Shown here piece after piece: positions 52,065 through 60,795 of a DNA stretch of 64,000 nt. The stretch is from Vulcanimicrobiota bacterium. GTDB taxonomy: Bacteria > Vulcanimicrobiota > Vulcanimicrobiia > Vulcanimicrobiales > Vulcanimicrobiaceae. Location of the stretch: positions 194,916 through 258,915 of the forward strand of contig PLJL01000005.1 of NCBI GenBank assembly GCA_003140215.1, read 5' to 3'. The notes under the pieces were generated by a model. That model was not told the origin of the DNA. It saw nothing but the letters and a program-made list of their open reading frames with translations, and did not search any database. How positions within the stretch are numbered: the stretch's first letter is position 1; the number at the start of each line of letters is the position of its first letter. The translations under genes were made by a program, and so were the position numbers.

Positions 52065-52779
52065 GTGAAAAGTGTTTGCCGAAAAACGCTTCTTGGTGGG
52101 TGCGAAACTCGCCGCCGGGGGCGTGACCGCGCACGACGTCGTCCTGCGTCTGCTTGCGTTCGAGCAGCGAGCGCAGCTGCGGTAGGAGCCGCCGCAGGAA
52201 GCCGAGTTCCGCGGCCAGCCGCGCCTCGGTGGTGCGCAGCTCGAGCAGGCGCTGTTTCAATGCGTCGGCGACTTGCAAGGCGTCACCGACCGCGTAGCTG
52301 GCATCGACGGGATCGTGCGGGACCTCGACGTCGTTGGCTTTGCCGGAGAATGCGACGAGCAACTGCGAGTACTCGCGGAACTCGTTGAGCACGCGGTGCG
52401 CGAGGTCCGCCGCGCGCGCGTCGGCGTCGTCCGCGTCGTCGTCGATGAACTCGACTTCGGCGGTGAGGTACGGCTCGCGGTCGACGATGCGATCGATCCG
52501 AAAGCGGCGCCGGCCGGTGGTGCTGATGTGGTAGCGTCCCGCCGGGAGCGGCGTCACCTGCGAGATCTCCGCCGTCGTGCCGACCTCGTGGGGCATCACG
52601 TCGGGGTCGCCGGCTTCGCGCCCGTCTCTGATCAACACGACGCCGAATGCCTCGCCCGCGTCGAGGCACTCCGCGATCAGCCTGCGATAGCGCTCCTCGA
52701 AGACGTGGAGGTTCAGCACCGCTCCCGGAAAGAGCACGGTGTTGAGCGGGAACAGGCGCAGCCGTCCCGTCTTCGGCAT
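52057..52779 (-). CDS. Lon N-terminal (LAN) substrate-binding-domain protein
   Basis: 240 residues: a Lon N-terminal domain without the ATPase or protease. RLRLFPLNTVLFPGAVLNLH, HVFEERYRRLIAECLDAGEA, TTAEISQVTPLPAGRYHIST, TTGRRRFRIDRIVDREPYLT, then a helical tail. Stand-alone LAN proteins are common; role unknown, perhaps substrate recognition. ATG 52779 lies five bases after the superoxide dismutase stop, so they are probably co-transcribed. Confidence 0.88.
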   Translation of the reverse strand: MPKTGRLRLFPLNTVLFPGAVLNLHVFEERYRRLIAECLDAGEAFGVVLIRDGREAGDPDVMPHEVGTTAEISQVTPLPAGRYHISTTGRRRFRIDRIVDREPYLTAEVEFIDDDADDADARAADLAHRVLNEFREYSQLLVAFSGKANDVEVPHDPVDASYAVGDALQVADALKQRLLELRTTEARLAAELGFLRRLLPQLRSLLERKQTQDDVVRGHAPGGEFRTHQEAFFGKHFSLN

Positions 52780-52783
52780 CGGT

Positions 52784-53404
52784 TCAGGCGCCGGCTCGCG
52801 CAGCGTCGAGCCGCTGCTGCACGACATTCCAATCGACGTTGGCGAAGAACGCGTCGATGTATTTCAAGTGCTCCACCGGCTTGTAGTCGAGCAGGTATGC
52901 ATGCTCCCACATGTCCATGACGAGCAGCGGGACGAAGCCGGCGACGTGGCCCTCTTCGTGCAGCGTGATCCAATGGTTGGAGACGCGGTGCGCTTGCGGG
53001 TTGTAGTACGCGATCGCCCAGCCGACGCCGCGCATCCCACCGATCGCGCTGAAGTCCTTCTTCCATGACTCGAAGTCGCCGTGGATGGCACCGAGCGCCT
53101 CGTTAAGCGTCGCCGCAGGCTGACTGCCCGCGGTCTTGGTCAGGTTGCCGAAGTAGTACTCGTGCAGGACCATGCCGTTGTACTCGAAGCCCAGGCGCCG
53201 CGTGAGCTCGGCGTAGTGGGGGTTCGTCCCGGCAGCCTGGCCGCTTTTGAGCAGCCCGGCCAGCTCCTCGTTGAGCAGGTTCGTGTTCTTGACATACCCC
53301 TCGTAGAGCCCGAAATGCACCGCAAGCGTGTTGTCCGAGATGCCTTGCAATGCCGAGAGATCGAACTTCTTCGGCGCGTACGATTGTTCGGCGAGCGTTG
53401 CCAA
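52784..53404 (-). CDS. Iron/manganese superoxide dismutase
   Basis: 206 residues. Metal ligands His30 (AVHFGLYEG), His81 (MVLHEYYFGNL), Asp164 and His168 (VMDMWEHAYLLDY). Metal choice cannot be read with confidence; the usual NHxxxW around the second His is changed to LHEYYF, as in a less common branch. TTG start with a strong AGGAGG eight bases upstream. Removes superoxide; consistent with an aerobic host. Confidence 0.92.
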   Translation of the reverse strand: MATLAEQSYAPKKFDLSALQGISDNTLAVHFGLYEGYVKNTNLLNEELAGLLKSGQAAGTNPHYAELTRRLGFEYNGMVLHEYYFGNLTKTAGSQPAATLNEALGAIHGDFESWKKDFSAIGGMRGVGWAIAYYNPQAHRVSNHWITLHEEGHVAGFVPLLVMDMWEHAYLLDYKPVEHLKYIDAFFANVDWNVVQQRLDAARAGA

Positions 53405-53440
53405 CGGAAGCCTCCTACGATGACTTGTTTCGAGGGTGGA

Positions 53441-53600
53441 ACGGGGGCTTCGACGACGCGCGGGATGCCCCCGTATCGGAGTCTCCGGCCTGCGGCGGCT
53501 GTCCGGCCCCCAGTAGCGCCGGCGGGGCTAACCCCTGCTCGCTACCCGGACTCCAAGGCCGCGCTCCCTCCGGTGCGCCAAACCGTATGGCGCCAAGGAG
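53441..53600. ncRNA. Folded intergenic region between sod and the PuuD-like operon
   Basis: The 253-base divergent gap carries consecutive helices: ACGGGGGC (53441-53448) with GCCCCCGT (53467-53474), 18-base loop; GGAGTC (53478-53483) with GACTCC (53549-53554), enclosing GTAGCG (53513-53518) with CGCTAC (53540-53545) and the inner hairpin GGGG-CTAA-CCCC (53524-53535); and CTCC/GGAG (53568-53571, 53597-53600) around GCGCC/GGCGC (53575-53579, 53589-53593). All pairings also hold on the other strand, so it could be the leader of either neighbour. No known class was recognised. Confidence 0.42.
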
Positions 53601-53657
53601 TTCCGCAGCGGGACAGCGGACCGTTCTCCCATCGTCCGCCGGCAGAAAGGGAGACTC

Positions 53658-53765
53658 TTGAAGAATCCGCTGGACTCTATCTACGGCACCGTGATTTCCG
53701 GCGCCGTCCTGACGATCATCCTCTACTTCGTCGTCAAGGCGCTGCAGCCGGTGGGAGCCGCCTGA
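53658..53765 (+). CDS. 35-residue membrane peptide
   Basis: TTG start five bases after AAAGGGAG, a strong ribosome-binding site. The peptide MKNPLDSIYGTVISGAVLTI... is one membrane helix with a short N-terminal and Gly/Pro/Ala C-terminal end (KALQPVGAA). It ends one base before the PuuD-like gene, so it is very probably translated with it and may be a small subunit of the same complex. Too short for routine gene calls. Confidence 0.65.
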   Translation: MKNPLDSIYGTVISGAVLTIILYFVVKALQPVGAA

Positions 53766-53766
53766 C

Positions 53767-54273
53767 ATGGATTGGATTGGTGGTCTGGCACGCTGGTTCC
53801 ATTACCTCGCCGGCGTCATGTGGATCGGGCTCCTGTACTACTTCAACTTCGTGCAAGTCCAGGCGCTTGCCGAAGCCAACAAGACGAATGAAGCGGCGGG
53901 CATCACGAAGTTCGTCGCCCCGCGTGCGCTGCAGTTCTTTCGCTGGTCGGCCCTCGCGACGTGGTTCATGGGCGCGGCACTTCTGTCGACTGGGGCGTTT
54001 CCGGGCGGATTCATAGGCGCGTTCACACTGCATCCGCCGCTTGCGGCGATCGGCGTCGGAGCGTGGCTTGGTACGATCATGCTGTTCAACGTGTGGGTGC
54101 TGATCTATCCGAACCAAATGAAGATCCTGGGCAAAGTCCCGGCCACCGACGAGGAGAAAGCCAAGGCCCGCCGGATCGCGTTCCTGGCCTCGCGGACGAA
54201 CACGATGCTCTCGATTCCGATGCTGTTCTTCATGGCATTCGGATTCAGCCACAAATTCATCGTCGGGCTCTAG
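53767..54273 (+). CDS. PuuD-like four-helix membrane protein
   Basis: 168 residues with four hydrophobic helices. The start WIGGLARWFHYLAGVMWIGL is the conserved opening of the PuuD (urate hydroxylase) membrane domain, with the His-containing heme-type segment RWFHYLAG. Full PuuD is about 400 residues with eight helices and a cytochrome c domain; this is half that and has no CxxCH. So it is a relative, not a proven urate enzyme. It may bind heme. It is preceded by the 35-residue peptide and the folded region. Confidence 0.72.
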   Translation: MDWIGGLARWFHYLAGVMWIGLLYYFNFVQVQALAEANKTNEAAGITKFVAPRALQFFRWSALATWFMGAALLSTGAFPGGFIGAFTLHPPLAAIGVGAWLGTIMLFNVWVLIYPNQMKILGKVPATDEEKAKARRIAFLASRTNTMLSIPMLFFMAFGFSHKFIVGL

Positions 54274-54289
54274 CGGGCCGACAGGTAGC

Positions 54290-54326
54290 GCCGCCCCCCG
54301 GCAGGTTACCGTTCGCGGGGGGCGGC
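54290..54326 (+). terminator. Long GC hairpin after the PuuD-like gene
   Basis: GCCGCCCCCC (54290-54299) pairs perfectly with GGGGGGCGGC (54317-54326); adding G54300-C54316 gives eleven pairs around a 15-base loop. No T tract follows (ACAATCC), so it could end transcription only weakly or protect a 3' end. It lies 17 bases after the stop and 14 bases before the next GTG. Confidence 0.5.
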
Positions 54327-54339
54327 ACAATCCAGGATC

Positions 54340-54966
54340 GTGCGCGACCTGGCCTACCTCACGCGACTCCATCGGGAGCCGCCGGCGCTGCTCCTGGAGC
54401 TCGAGCAGCACGGTTTGCGTGACGGGATCCCCATCGTCGACCGCGCCGCCGGCCGCTTCTTGTCGGTGCTGGTGCACTGCATGCAAGCGAACCGCATCCT
54501 CGAGCTCGGCACGGCGTACGGTTACTCGACCTTGTGGATGGCGCTCGCGCTGCCGCCCGCCGGACGCATTTGGACGATCGATCCCGACATGGAGCGCACC
54601 GAGATCGCGGCGTCGTACTTTCGGCGAGCCGGGGTCGAGGAGCGGATCGAGATCATCAATCAGCCCGCGCTCGACGTGCTGGGATCGTTTCCGCAGCGTA
54701 ACCTCGACATCGTTTTCATCGATGCGATCAAGAGCGAGTACCAGGAGTATCTCGCGGCCGTCGTGCCGATGCTCAAGCGCTCCGGCATCGTGGTCGTCGA
54801 CAACCTGTTGTGGTCGGGGCGCGCCGCAGCGACCGCCAAAGCCGCCGACGATGCGCAGACCAAAGCGATCCGCAGCTTCAACAAGGTATTTCTGAACCAT
54901 CCGGAACTTGACGCGACGATCGTGCCGATCGGGGACGGGATCGGCATCGGTGCCCGCGTCGACTGA
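54340..54966 (+). CDS. Class I SAM-dependent O-methyltransferase
   Basis: 208 residues of the catechol-O-methyltransferase-like group: SAM-binding ILELGTAYGYSTLWMALALP, WTIDPDMER, metal ligands in VFIDAIKSEYQEYL and VVVDNLLWSG, and NHPELDATIVPIGDGIG at the end. The substrate is a catechol-type or other small diol; unknown. GTG start; it overlaps the flavin reductase gene by 17 bases. Confidence 0.87.
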   Translation: MRDLAYLTRLHREPPALLLELEQHGLRDGIPIVDRAAGRFLSVLVHCMQANRILELGTAYGYSTLWMALALPPAGRIWTIDPDMERTEIAASYFRRAGVEERIEIINQPALDVLGSFPQRNLDIVFIDAIKSEYQEYLAAVVPMLKRSGIVVVDNLLWSGRAAATAKAADDAQTKAIRSFNKVFLNHPELDATIVPIGDGIGIGARVD

Positions 54967-55444
54967 AGACTTCCTCGCCGCGATGCGGCGGTTCGCGACC
55001 GGGGTTGCGATCGTCACGACCGCGCACGAGGGCCGCGTGCACGGCTTCACGGTCAACGCATTTGCCAGCGTCTCGGCCGACCCGCCGACGGTGCTCATCT
55101 GCGTCAACCGCATCGTGACGGCGCATCCGCTCATCTCGACGTCGCAGCGATTTTGTGTGAACGTGTTGGCGCTCGAGCAGCGCGAGCTGGCGAAACGCTT
55201 CGCCGGCGGCGAGCCGCGATCGCGTTTCGAGGGCGTCGGGTACCGCATCGGTCCCAGCGGCTCGCCGATCCTGGAAGGCACCGTCGCGCACGTGGATTGC
55301 GAGGTGACCGAGGAGCTCACCGCGGGGACGCACACGATCTTCTTGGGCACGGTCCTCGACGCCGGTTGGCGCGACGGCGCGCCCTTGGGGTATTTCAACC
55401 GCGGCTATCGCGACTTCGGGATACCGGCAGGTTCGGCGACGTGA
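54950..55444 (+). CDS. Flavin reductase-like FMN-binding protein
   Basis: 164 residues with the FMN-binding split barrel: MRRFATGVAIVTTAHEGRVH, GFTVNAFASVSADPPTVLIC, ERELAKRFAGG-like QRELAKRFAGGEPR, and LGTVLDAGWRDGAPLGYFNR. Supplies reduced flavin to a monooxygenase or acts as a stand-alone reductase. GTG start inside the upstream gene; its stop overlaps the next GTG as GTGA. Confidence 0.85.
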   Translation: MPASTEDFLAAMRRFATGVAIVTTAHEGRVHGFTVNAFASVSADPPTVLICVNRIVTAHPLISTSQRFCVNVLALEQRELAKRFAGGEPRSRFEGVGYRIGPSGSPILEGTVAHVDCEVTEELTAGTHTIFLGTVLDAGWRDGAPLGYFNRGYRDFGIPAGSAT

Positions 55445-56085
55445 GCGGCATCATCGTCGAAACCTTTGCCGTCGGTATATTGGGCTGCAACTGCACGATT
55501 CTGGCCGACTCGGCCGCCGGTGAGGCGATCGTCATCGACGGCGGTGATGAGGTCGCGCGGATCGCGCAGCGACTCGAACATCACGGGGTGCGCGCGAAGT
55601 ACTTGGTTCACACGCACGCGCACATCGACCATATCGGCGCAGTGGGGCCGTTGCGCGAGCGCGTGGGCGGCCAGGGCCTGCTCCATCATGCCGACCTTCC
55701 CTTGTACGCCACGCTTGCCGAGCAGGCGGTGTGGATCGGCATGCTGGCCGCGCCCGAGGTCGTCACGCTCGACGGCGACCTCGCCGAGGGGGACGTCTTG
55801 CAGGCCGGGTCCGTGGCGCTGCGCTGCATCCACACGCCCGGCCACACGCCGGGCTCGACGTCTTTTGCCCTCGCCGATGCCGAAACGACGCTGCTCTTCA
55901 CGGGCGATACGCTGTTCCAGGGTGCGGTCGGTCGCTGGGATCTGGGCGGGACGTCCCTCGCCGACATCGTGCGCTCGATCCGCACCAAATTGCTCGTGCA
56001 CGACGACGCAAGCTTGGTCGTACCGGGCCACGGCCCGGCCACGACGATCGGCGCGGAGCGCCGTACCAACCCCTACCTGATCTAG
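55441..56085 (+). CDS. Metallo-beta-lactamase-fold hydrolase (glyoxalase II-like)
   Basis: 214 residues. Metal motifs: VHTHAHIDHIGAV, PGHTPGSTSF, FTGDTLFQGAVGRWDL, and VVPGHGPATT. This is the hydroxyacylglutathione hydrolase-like group; the GRWDLGG and short C-terminus match small bacterial proteins of unclear substrate. Translated with the flavin reductase. No signal peptide. Confidence 0.9.
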   Translation: MSGIIVETFAVGILGCNCTILADSAAGEAIVIDGGDEVARIAQRLEHHGVRAKYLVHTHAHIDHIGAVGPLRERVGGQGLLHHADLPLYATLAEQAVWIGMLAAPEVVTLDGDLAEGDVLQAGSVALRCIHTPGHTPGSTSFALADAETTLLFTGDTLFQGAVGRWDLGGTSLADIVRSIRTKLLVHDDASLVVPGHGPATTIGAERRTNPYLI

Positions 56086-56129
56086 CCAAAACGCAGGGAA
56101 CCGACGACCAGCGCCCGTACGCCGCGACG

Positions 56130-57209
56130 ATGCCCAACTCGACCCGGCACGTCGCCGTCGCCGCCTCCGCCGCCATTACGCTCGCATCGCTAGGCCTCGC
56201 CGGCTGCAGCAGCGGCAGCAACGGCGTGGTCACACTCAACCCGGCGCTGTCGACCTTCGGCGGAAAGAGCACCGCGCGCAGCGGCGTCCAGACCGCGATC
56301 CTGACCACCCAAGTGTCGAGCGGACTCGCCGTTCGCGGCGGGCCGACGCCCGCGTCGATCGCGCGACACTTCCTCGCGCTGCGCGCAGGCCGGCGACCCT
56401 CGGTGACGGGAACCTCGAACGGCGCGTGCATCAACGGAACGAAGTCGAGCACGGTGACGAATGCGGACACGTCGACCGTCACCACGACCGACGTGTACTA
56501 CCAGCCGACGTGCACGACGCTCGAAAGCGAAGAGGTCGTCACCGATCTGACCCCCGGGCAACCCAATGACACCGGTAGCGGAACGATCACGACCTACGAC
56601 CCGACCGGCGCCGTCACGAGCTACCACAATCTCACGCTCAACCTCGTCCCGACCGAAGGCACCGCGACCGAGACGATCACCGTCCAGGACGCCTACTTCA
56701 CGTCCAAGGGCGGGACCGCGCTGGGCGCCGTGGGCTCGACCTGCATCGGATCTCCCAACTCGCCCACGATGGCGTGCTCGAGCGCGCAGGCCGGCGTCGC
56801 TTCGGGCCAAGGCTTCGGGCAGGCGCTCACTCTCACCGGCACCGCCGGAAGCGGCGGCGCCAAGAGCACCGTCCAGATCGCGGGCACGTACTTCGACGGA
56901 AACGGCCTGTCCATCACGCAGACGACGGGGGCGTGGGGAATTACGAGCTCGGGGAGCTCGTTCAACAGCGTGACCGGGACGTACAGCTACACGACGACCG
57001 GCGCGTCCGGCAGCGGCACCATGGCGCTCGCCGACAGCGTCTACACCTACACCGAAACCGCGACCCTGTCGGCTACCGGCTTGTCGGTGACGATCGTGCG
57101 GGGCTCCGATCCCATCGCAACCGCGGCGATCGACCTCGCAGGCAACGGTAGCATAACGTACGCCGATGGTTCGACGGACGTCGTCTTTGCCGGCGTCGTC
57201 GGCGCGTGA
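56130..57209 (+). CDS. Ser/Thr/Gly-rich lipoprotein
   Basis: 359 residues; lipobox LAGC (signal MPNSTRHVAVAASAAITLAS). The rest is almost all beta-strand with many Thr, Ser and Gly, for example DTSTVTTTDVYYQPTCTTLE and GTYSYTTTGASGSGTMALAD. Four cysteines may form disulfides. No domain recognised. Likely outer surface or periplasm. It lies 44 bases after the hydrolase gene. Confidence 0.7.
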   Translation: MPNSTRHVAVAASAAITLASLGLAGCSSGSNGVVTLNPALSTFGGKSTARSGVQTAILTTQVSSGLAVRGGPTPASIARHFLALRAGRRPSVTGTSNGACINGTKSSTVTNADTSTVTTTDVYYQPTCTTLESEEVVTDLTPGQPNDTGSGTITTYDPTGAVTSYHNLTLNLVPTEGTATETITVQDAYFTSKGGTALGAVGSTCIGSPNSPTMACSSAQAGVASGQGFGQALTLTGTAGSGGAKSTVQIAGTYFDGNGLSITQTTGAWGITSSGSSFNSVTGTYSYTTTGASGSGTMALADSVYTYTETATLSATGLSVTIVRGSDPIATAAIDLAGNGSITYADGSTDVVFAGVVGA

Positions 57210-57322
57210 CCGCCTCCGGGACGTTCGGCCCAGCCGCGTCGCGACGTTCGTTTCACTGGGCTGCCAGGATTTCCGGGTAGCCAATGCTCATCCAGAACGT
57301 GGATCAGGAGGAACCCGTCTCG

Positions 57323-58333
57323 ATGGTTTGTCGTTCGCTATCGTCCTTAGCCGCCGTCGCCTTGACGCTGTCCCTCGCCGCTTGCGGCGGCGGCAGCAGC
57401 GGCGGCAACAGCGTTGCCCCCGGCGGCGGCCAGGGCCCCAGTCCCGGGTCGGTCTCGATTGCGCCCAACGCGCTGTCGTTCGCAAGCGGCGCCTCACCGT
57501 CGCAGACGTTTACGCTCAACAGTTCGGTCCCGGGCGTCGCCACGCCGGCGATCGACCCGTTCGGCTGCGGCTCGGTCGCGACGTTGTCAACCACCTCGAC
57601 GACGCTGCCCGCAGTCTACACCGTGACCCCGCAAGGCAACGGCACCTGCACGTTCGTGGTGAACTTCGGCCACCAGTCGGCCACCCTCGGGATCACGGTC
57701 GGCGGCGGGGCGAACCCCATCATCACGGGGGGCGGCACGGTCAGCCTCTTCGTCGGCGGAACGTCGGGCTCGGTGAGCGTCAACGCCTCGAGCGGAACGC
57801 TGGTCCCCGATACCAATGCCTGCGCGGGGATCGCCTCGATCACCGCCAACGCCGGCAACAGCGCAACCGCGCAGACGTATACGATCGCGCCCGCTTCGGC
57901 CGGCAGCTGCGTCTTCTCGATCGTCGACGGCGCTAGCTCCGTGAGCGTGCCGATCGGGGTCAGCTCGACGGCCACGTCGGCGGGGGTATTCGTCTCGCCG
58001 ACGGCGATGACGATCGCCTCACCGCACATCGATCCCTTCACGTGCCCCAACCCCGGCTCGACGTGCGCCGACGGCCCGGCGCTGCCCGGCACGATTTCGT
58101 TCACCGGAAGCGTCGGACAGGTGTCGATCGACGAGCACGAATGCCTCGGCGCTCCGCCGATCGGCGGACCGAACACCATGGCGTTCATGACCATCCCGGG
58201 CTCGCCGCCCAACCCGGTCTCGCTGCCGACGAACTTCACCGTGAACTCGTACGGCAACAAAATCGCGACCTGTCACATCTTCATCAACCCGCAGTTCGGC
58301 ACCGGCGCGACGTTGACTGTGACGACCAACTAG
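57323..58333 (+). CDS. Gly/Ser-rich lipoprotein with Ig-like units
   Basis: 336 residues from ATG 57323 (CAGGAGGA 12 bases upstream; an in-frame ATG at 57284 is less likely). Lipobox LAAC (SLSLAACGGGSSGGN). Three repeated beta units of about 90 residues each contain paired cysteines and similar wording: SVSIAPNALSFASGASPSQT, GTVSLFVGGTSGSVSVNASS, GVFVSPTAMTIASPHIDPFT. These look like bacterial Ig-like repeats. Function unknown. Converges with the DUF885 gene, overlapping it by four bases. Confidence 0.7.
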   Translation: MVCRSLSSLAAVALTLSLAACGGGSSGGNSVAPGGGQGPSPGSVSIAPNALSFASGASPSQTFTLNSSVPGVATPAIDPFGCGSVATLSTTSTTLPAVYTVTPQGNGTCTFVVNFGHQSATLGITVGGGANPIITGGGTVSLFVGGTSGSVSVNASSGTLVPDTNACAGIASITANAGNSATAQTYTIAPASAGSCVFSIVDGASSVSVPIGVSSTATSAGVFVSPTAMTIASPHIDPFTCPNPGSTCADGPALPGTISFTGSVGQVSIDEHECLGAPPIGGPNTMAFMTIPGSPPNPVSLPTNFTVNSYGNKIATCHIFINPQFGTGATLTVTTN

Positions 58334-60081
58334 TCCGGCAGAATCTTTCCGTCGTCGTCCGCGCCGAGCAGGAGCGGCCGTAGCAAGGGGATCGCCGGAT
58401 CGCCGTACTGCAATAAGTCGCGGTGGAAGCGCGCCAGGGTGTACGCGCTTCCCAGCTTCTTCTTGTAGTCGGCGCGGAGCTTGAAGATCGCAAGCTTGCC
58501 GAAGGTGTAGTAGCCGTAGGTGGCGTCCTGCGTCCCGCGCCGCGCTTCCGCGCGAGCGCTGGCCGGGTCGAGGAAGGCCTGCGTGCGGAATAGCCGCTCC
58601 GCCTGCGCGACCGTCATCCCCTGAGTGTGCATCTTCACGCCGGCGACGTAGCGCGCGTTGCGCCAGATCGCTTCGCGCAGCTGCATCAGCTTGACCCGCG
58701 GGTCGCCGTTGCCCCAGCCTTGCTCGACCATCATCTGCTCGTCGTAGTGTGCCCAGCCCTCGACGAACGACGTCGCGGTCAGCAGCCTCTCGCTCAGCGT
58801 CAGCGGCAGGTGCTTGTCGATGGTGAAGTTGACGAAGTGTCCGGGATAGACTTCGTGCGCGGAGATGATCGGACGTTCGAAGTCGTTGAACGCCTCCAAA
58901 TACTGCTCTTGCACCTTGGGCGGATCGCGCGGATCGACCGGCGTCACGTTGTAGTACGCGTGCGTCGCGACGCGCTCGAGCGGTCCGGGAGCGTCCATCG
59001 AGGCCTCGGTGGTGGCACGCAGGAACTCCGGCGTCTCGGTCACCGAGATGTCGGCGTCCGGCGGTAGGTCGATGATGTGGTGCGTTACGACGAACCTGCG
59101 CAGCTTCACCAGGTCGCTCTGCGCGGCGGCGAGCAGCTGCCCCGACGTCGGGTGGATCTTGTAGAGGCGCGCGAGGACTTGCTCGGTGCCGGCATTCGGA
59201 TCGATCCGCCTTGCGGTGGCAACCATCTCGGCATGCGTTTGCGCCAGCGCCTTTTCCCCGACGGCGAGATACCGGTCGAGGGGCATGTCGATCCCCTCTT
59301 CGAATTTCAGCCGCGCGCTGTAGTTCGCAGCTCCGATCGCGAACGTTCCCGACGGGTGCGCCTTCCAGCGCCGCGTGAGATAGCTCGCGAAATCTTTCGT
59401 TGCCGCGACGGCTGTTGCGGTCGAGCGGCGAAAGCGGGCGCGCGTCGCGGCTTCCCCGAACCCCGCGAACGCCCGCGGGACGGTCTTCTCGAACAGCTGG
59501 ATGCTGCCGTTCGCGTCGTCGATCGCGATCGAGGCCGTGTCGGCGTCGACGGCCGTGAGGTTCTCGCGAGCCTGCGCGTACAATTTCGGGATCTGCTCCT
59601 CGCGCACGATCGCGTCATGCAGCCGTACCTCGGCCGCGGCGAACCGGCGCGAGATCAGCACGAAGACGGCGCCGCTGGCGGTCTGGATGTAGCCGTCGGG
59701 CTGGTGCTTCCAGAGCTGCATGGTGTCGTTGAGCAGCAGATCGTCGCGCAGCGCGTTCTCGAGCATGCGCCGGTCGAGCGCCCCGCGGGGGGACATCGCC
59801 GCCGGATCGATCCCCGCCAATCCCTCGAGGTAGCCGCGGTCGCGTGCCAGCTGCGCGGCATAGTCGGCGGCCGAGTACGACCCGAGCAGCGTATCGTAGC
59901 GGTGGATCCCAGTCGCCGTCGCGGTGACGGGATTGGCCCGGAACGACTCGTCGAAGTAGGCCTTGGCCAGGGCAGCGTAGCGTGCATCCACGACTCCCGA
60001 CGAACCGCTCGGAGCGGGGGCCGGCGACGCGCCGAGAATGAGGGCCAGCGCAACGACGGCGGGTAGACGGGTCATGAGCAT
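58330..60081 (-). CDS. DUF885 metallopeptidase-like protein
   Basis: 583 residues with an export signal (MTRLPAVVALALILGASPAP). Zinc-type motif HEVYPGHF at about residue 406 and SFVEGWAHYDEQMM about 45 residues later, as in DUF885 (gluzincin-like) peptidases. Usual length. Periplasmic peptide hydrolysis is likely but few members are proven. ATG 60075 is an equally good start. Converges with the lipoprotein gene. Confidence 0.88.
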   Translation of the reverse strand: MLMTRLPAVVALALILGASPAPAPSGSSGVVDARYAALAKAYFDESFRANPVTATATGIHRYDTLLGSYSAADYAAQLARDRGYLEGLAGIDPAAMSPRGALDRRMLENALRDDLLLNDTMQLWKHQPDGYIQTASGAVFVLISRRFAAAEVRLHDAIVREEQIPKLYAQARENLTAVDADTASIAIDDANGSIQLFEKTVPRAFAGFGEAATRARFRRSTATAVAATKDFASYLTRRWKAHPSGTFAIGAANYSARLKFEEGIDMPLDRYLAVGEKALAQTHAEMVATARRIDPNAGTEQVLARLYKIHPTSGQLLAAAQSDLVKLRRFVVTHHIIDLPPDADISVTETPEFLRATTEASMDAPGPLERVATHAYYNVTPVDPRDPPKVQEQYLEAFNDFERPIISAHEVYPGHFVNFTIDKHLPLTLSERLLTATSFVEGWAHYDEQMMVEQGWGNGDPRVKLMQLREAIWRNARYVAGVKMHTQGMTVAQAERLFRTQAFLDPASARAEARRGTQDATYGYYTFGKLAIFKLRADYKKKLGSAYTLARFHRDLLQYGDPAIPLLRPLLLGADDDGKILPD

Positions 60082-60195
60082 TCGAGCGCCTTCCGCGAGA
60101 CGTTTCGCGGTCCTCGCCGTTGCCGGATCAGACTTCTCTCATGATCCGGGCGTACGGTGGTCGCTCGTCGCGCCTACGTACCTTAGGAGGCCAGG

Positions 60196-60771
60196 TTGTT
60201 TCGTCCGCTCCTCGCCGCTGCGTTCGTCGCGGCGCTCGCCGCCCCGGCCTTCGCCGCGGACTACGCCATCGACCCCAACCACACGCAAGCCACGTTCACC
60301 GTGACGCATCTTGCGATCTCGCGGGTCAGCGGGAAGGTGCCGGTCACCGCCGGCACGGTCGTGCTGGGCGCTACCGATCTCCCGACCGCCGTGAGCGTCA
60401 CGTTCAGCGCGAAGGACATCGACACGCAGAGCGCCGATCGCGACAAGGACTTGCGCTCGCCCGACTGGTTCGAGGTCGACAAGTTTCCGACGATGACGTT
60501 CGTCTCCAAGGCCATCACCGGAACGCCGCAAGCCTTTACCATGGTCGGCGACCTGACGATGCACGGCGTAACCAAACCGGTGACGCTCAGCGCAAAAACG
60601 ATCGGGAAGATGACGGACGCGCGGGGACGCACGCACGTCGGCTACACTGCGACGGGAACGCTCGACCGCCGTGAGTGGGGCTTGAATTGGGGGCACACGA
60701 CGCCCGGCGGCGCGCTGATCGCCGGCAACGACGTTACCCTCGACATAAACGTCGAAGTCGTCTCCAAGTAG
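60196..60771 (+). CDS. YceI-family periplasmic lipid-binding protein
   Basis: 191 residues, TTG start with TAGGAGG eight bases upstream. Signal peptide (FRPLLAAAFVAALAAPAFAA) then the lipocalin-like YceI barrel: YAIDPNHTQATFTVTHLAIS, SVTFSAKDIDTQSADRDKDL, SPDWFEVDKFPTMTF, DRREWGLNWGH. Binds polyisoprenoids in characterised members. Transcribed alone. The 114 bases before it hold no recognised element. Confidence 0.9.
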   Translation: MFRPLLAAAFVAALAAPAFAADYAIDPNHTQATFTVTHLAISRVSGKVPVTAGTVVLGATDLPTAVSVTFSAKDIDTQSADRDKDLRSPDWFEVDKFPTMTFVSKAITGTPQAFTMVGDLTMHGVTKPVTLSAKTIGKMTDARGRTHVGYTATGTLDRREWGLNWGHTTPGGALIAGNDVTLDINVEVVSK

Positions 60772-60795
60772 GCGCCGGGAGCGCGGCCGATCGGA

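Noticed and set aside
53432..53444. AGGGTGGAAC resembling the T-box antiterminator motif
   Set aside because: The following bases do not continue as ACCGCG, it is at the wrong end of the leader, and neither neighbour is a tRNA- or amino-acid-related gene.
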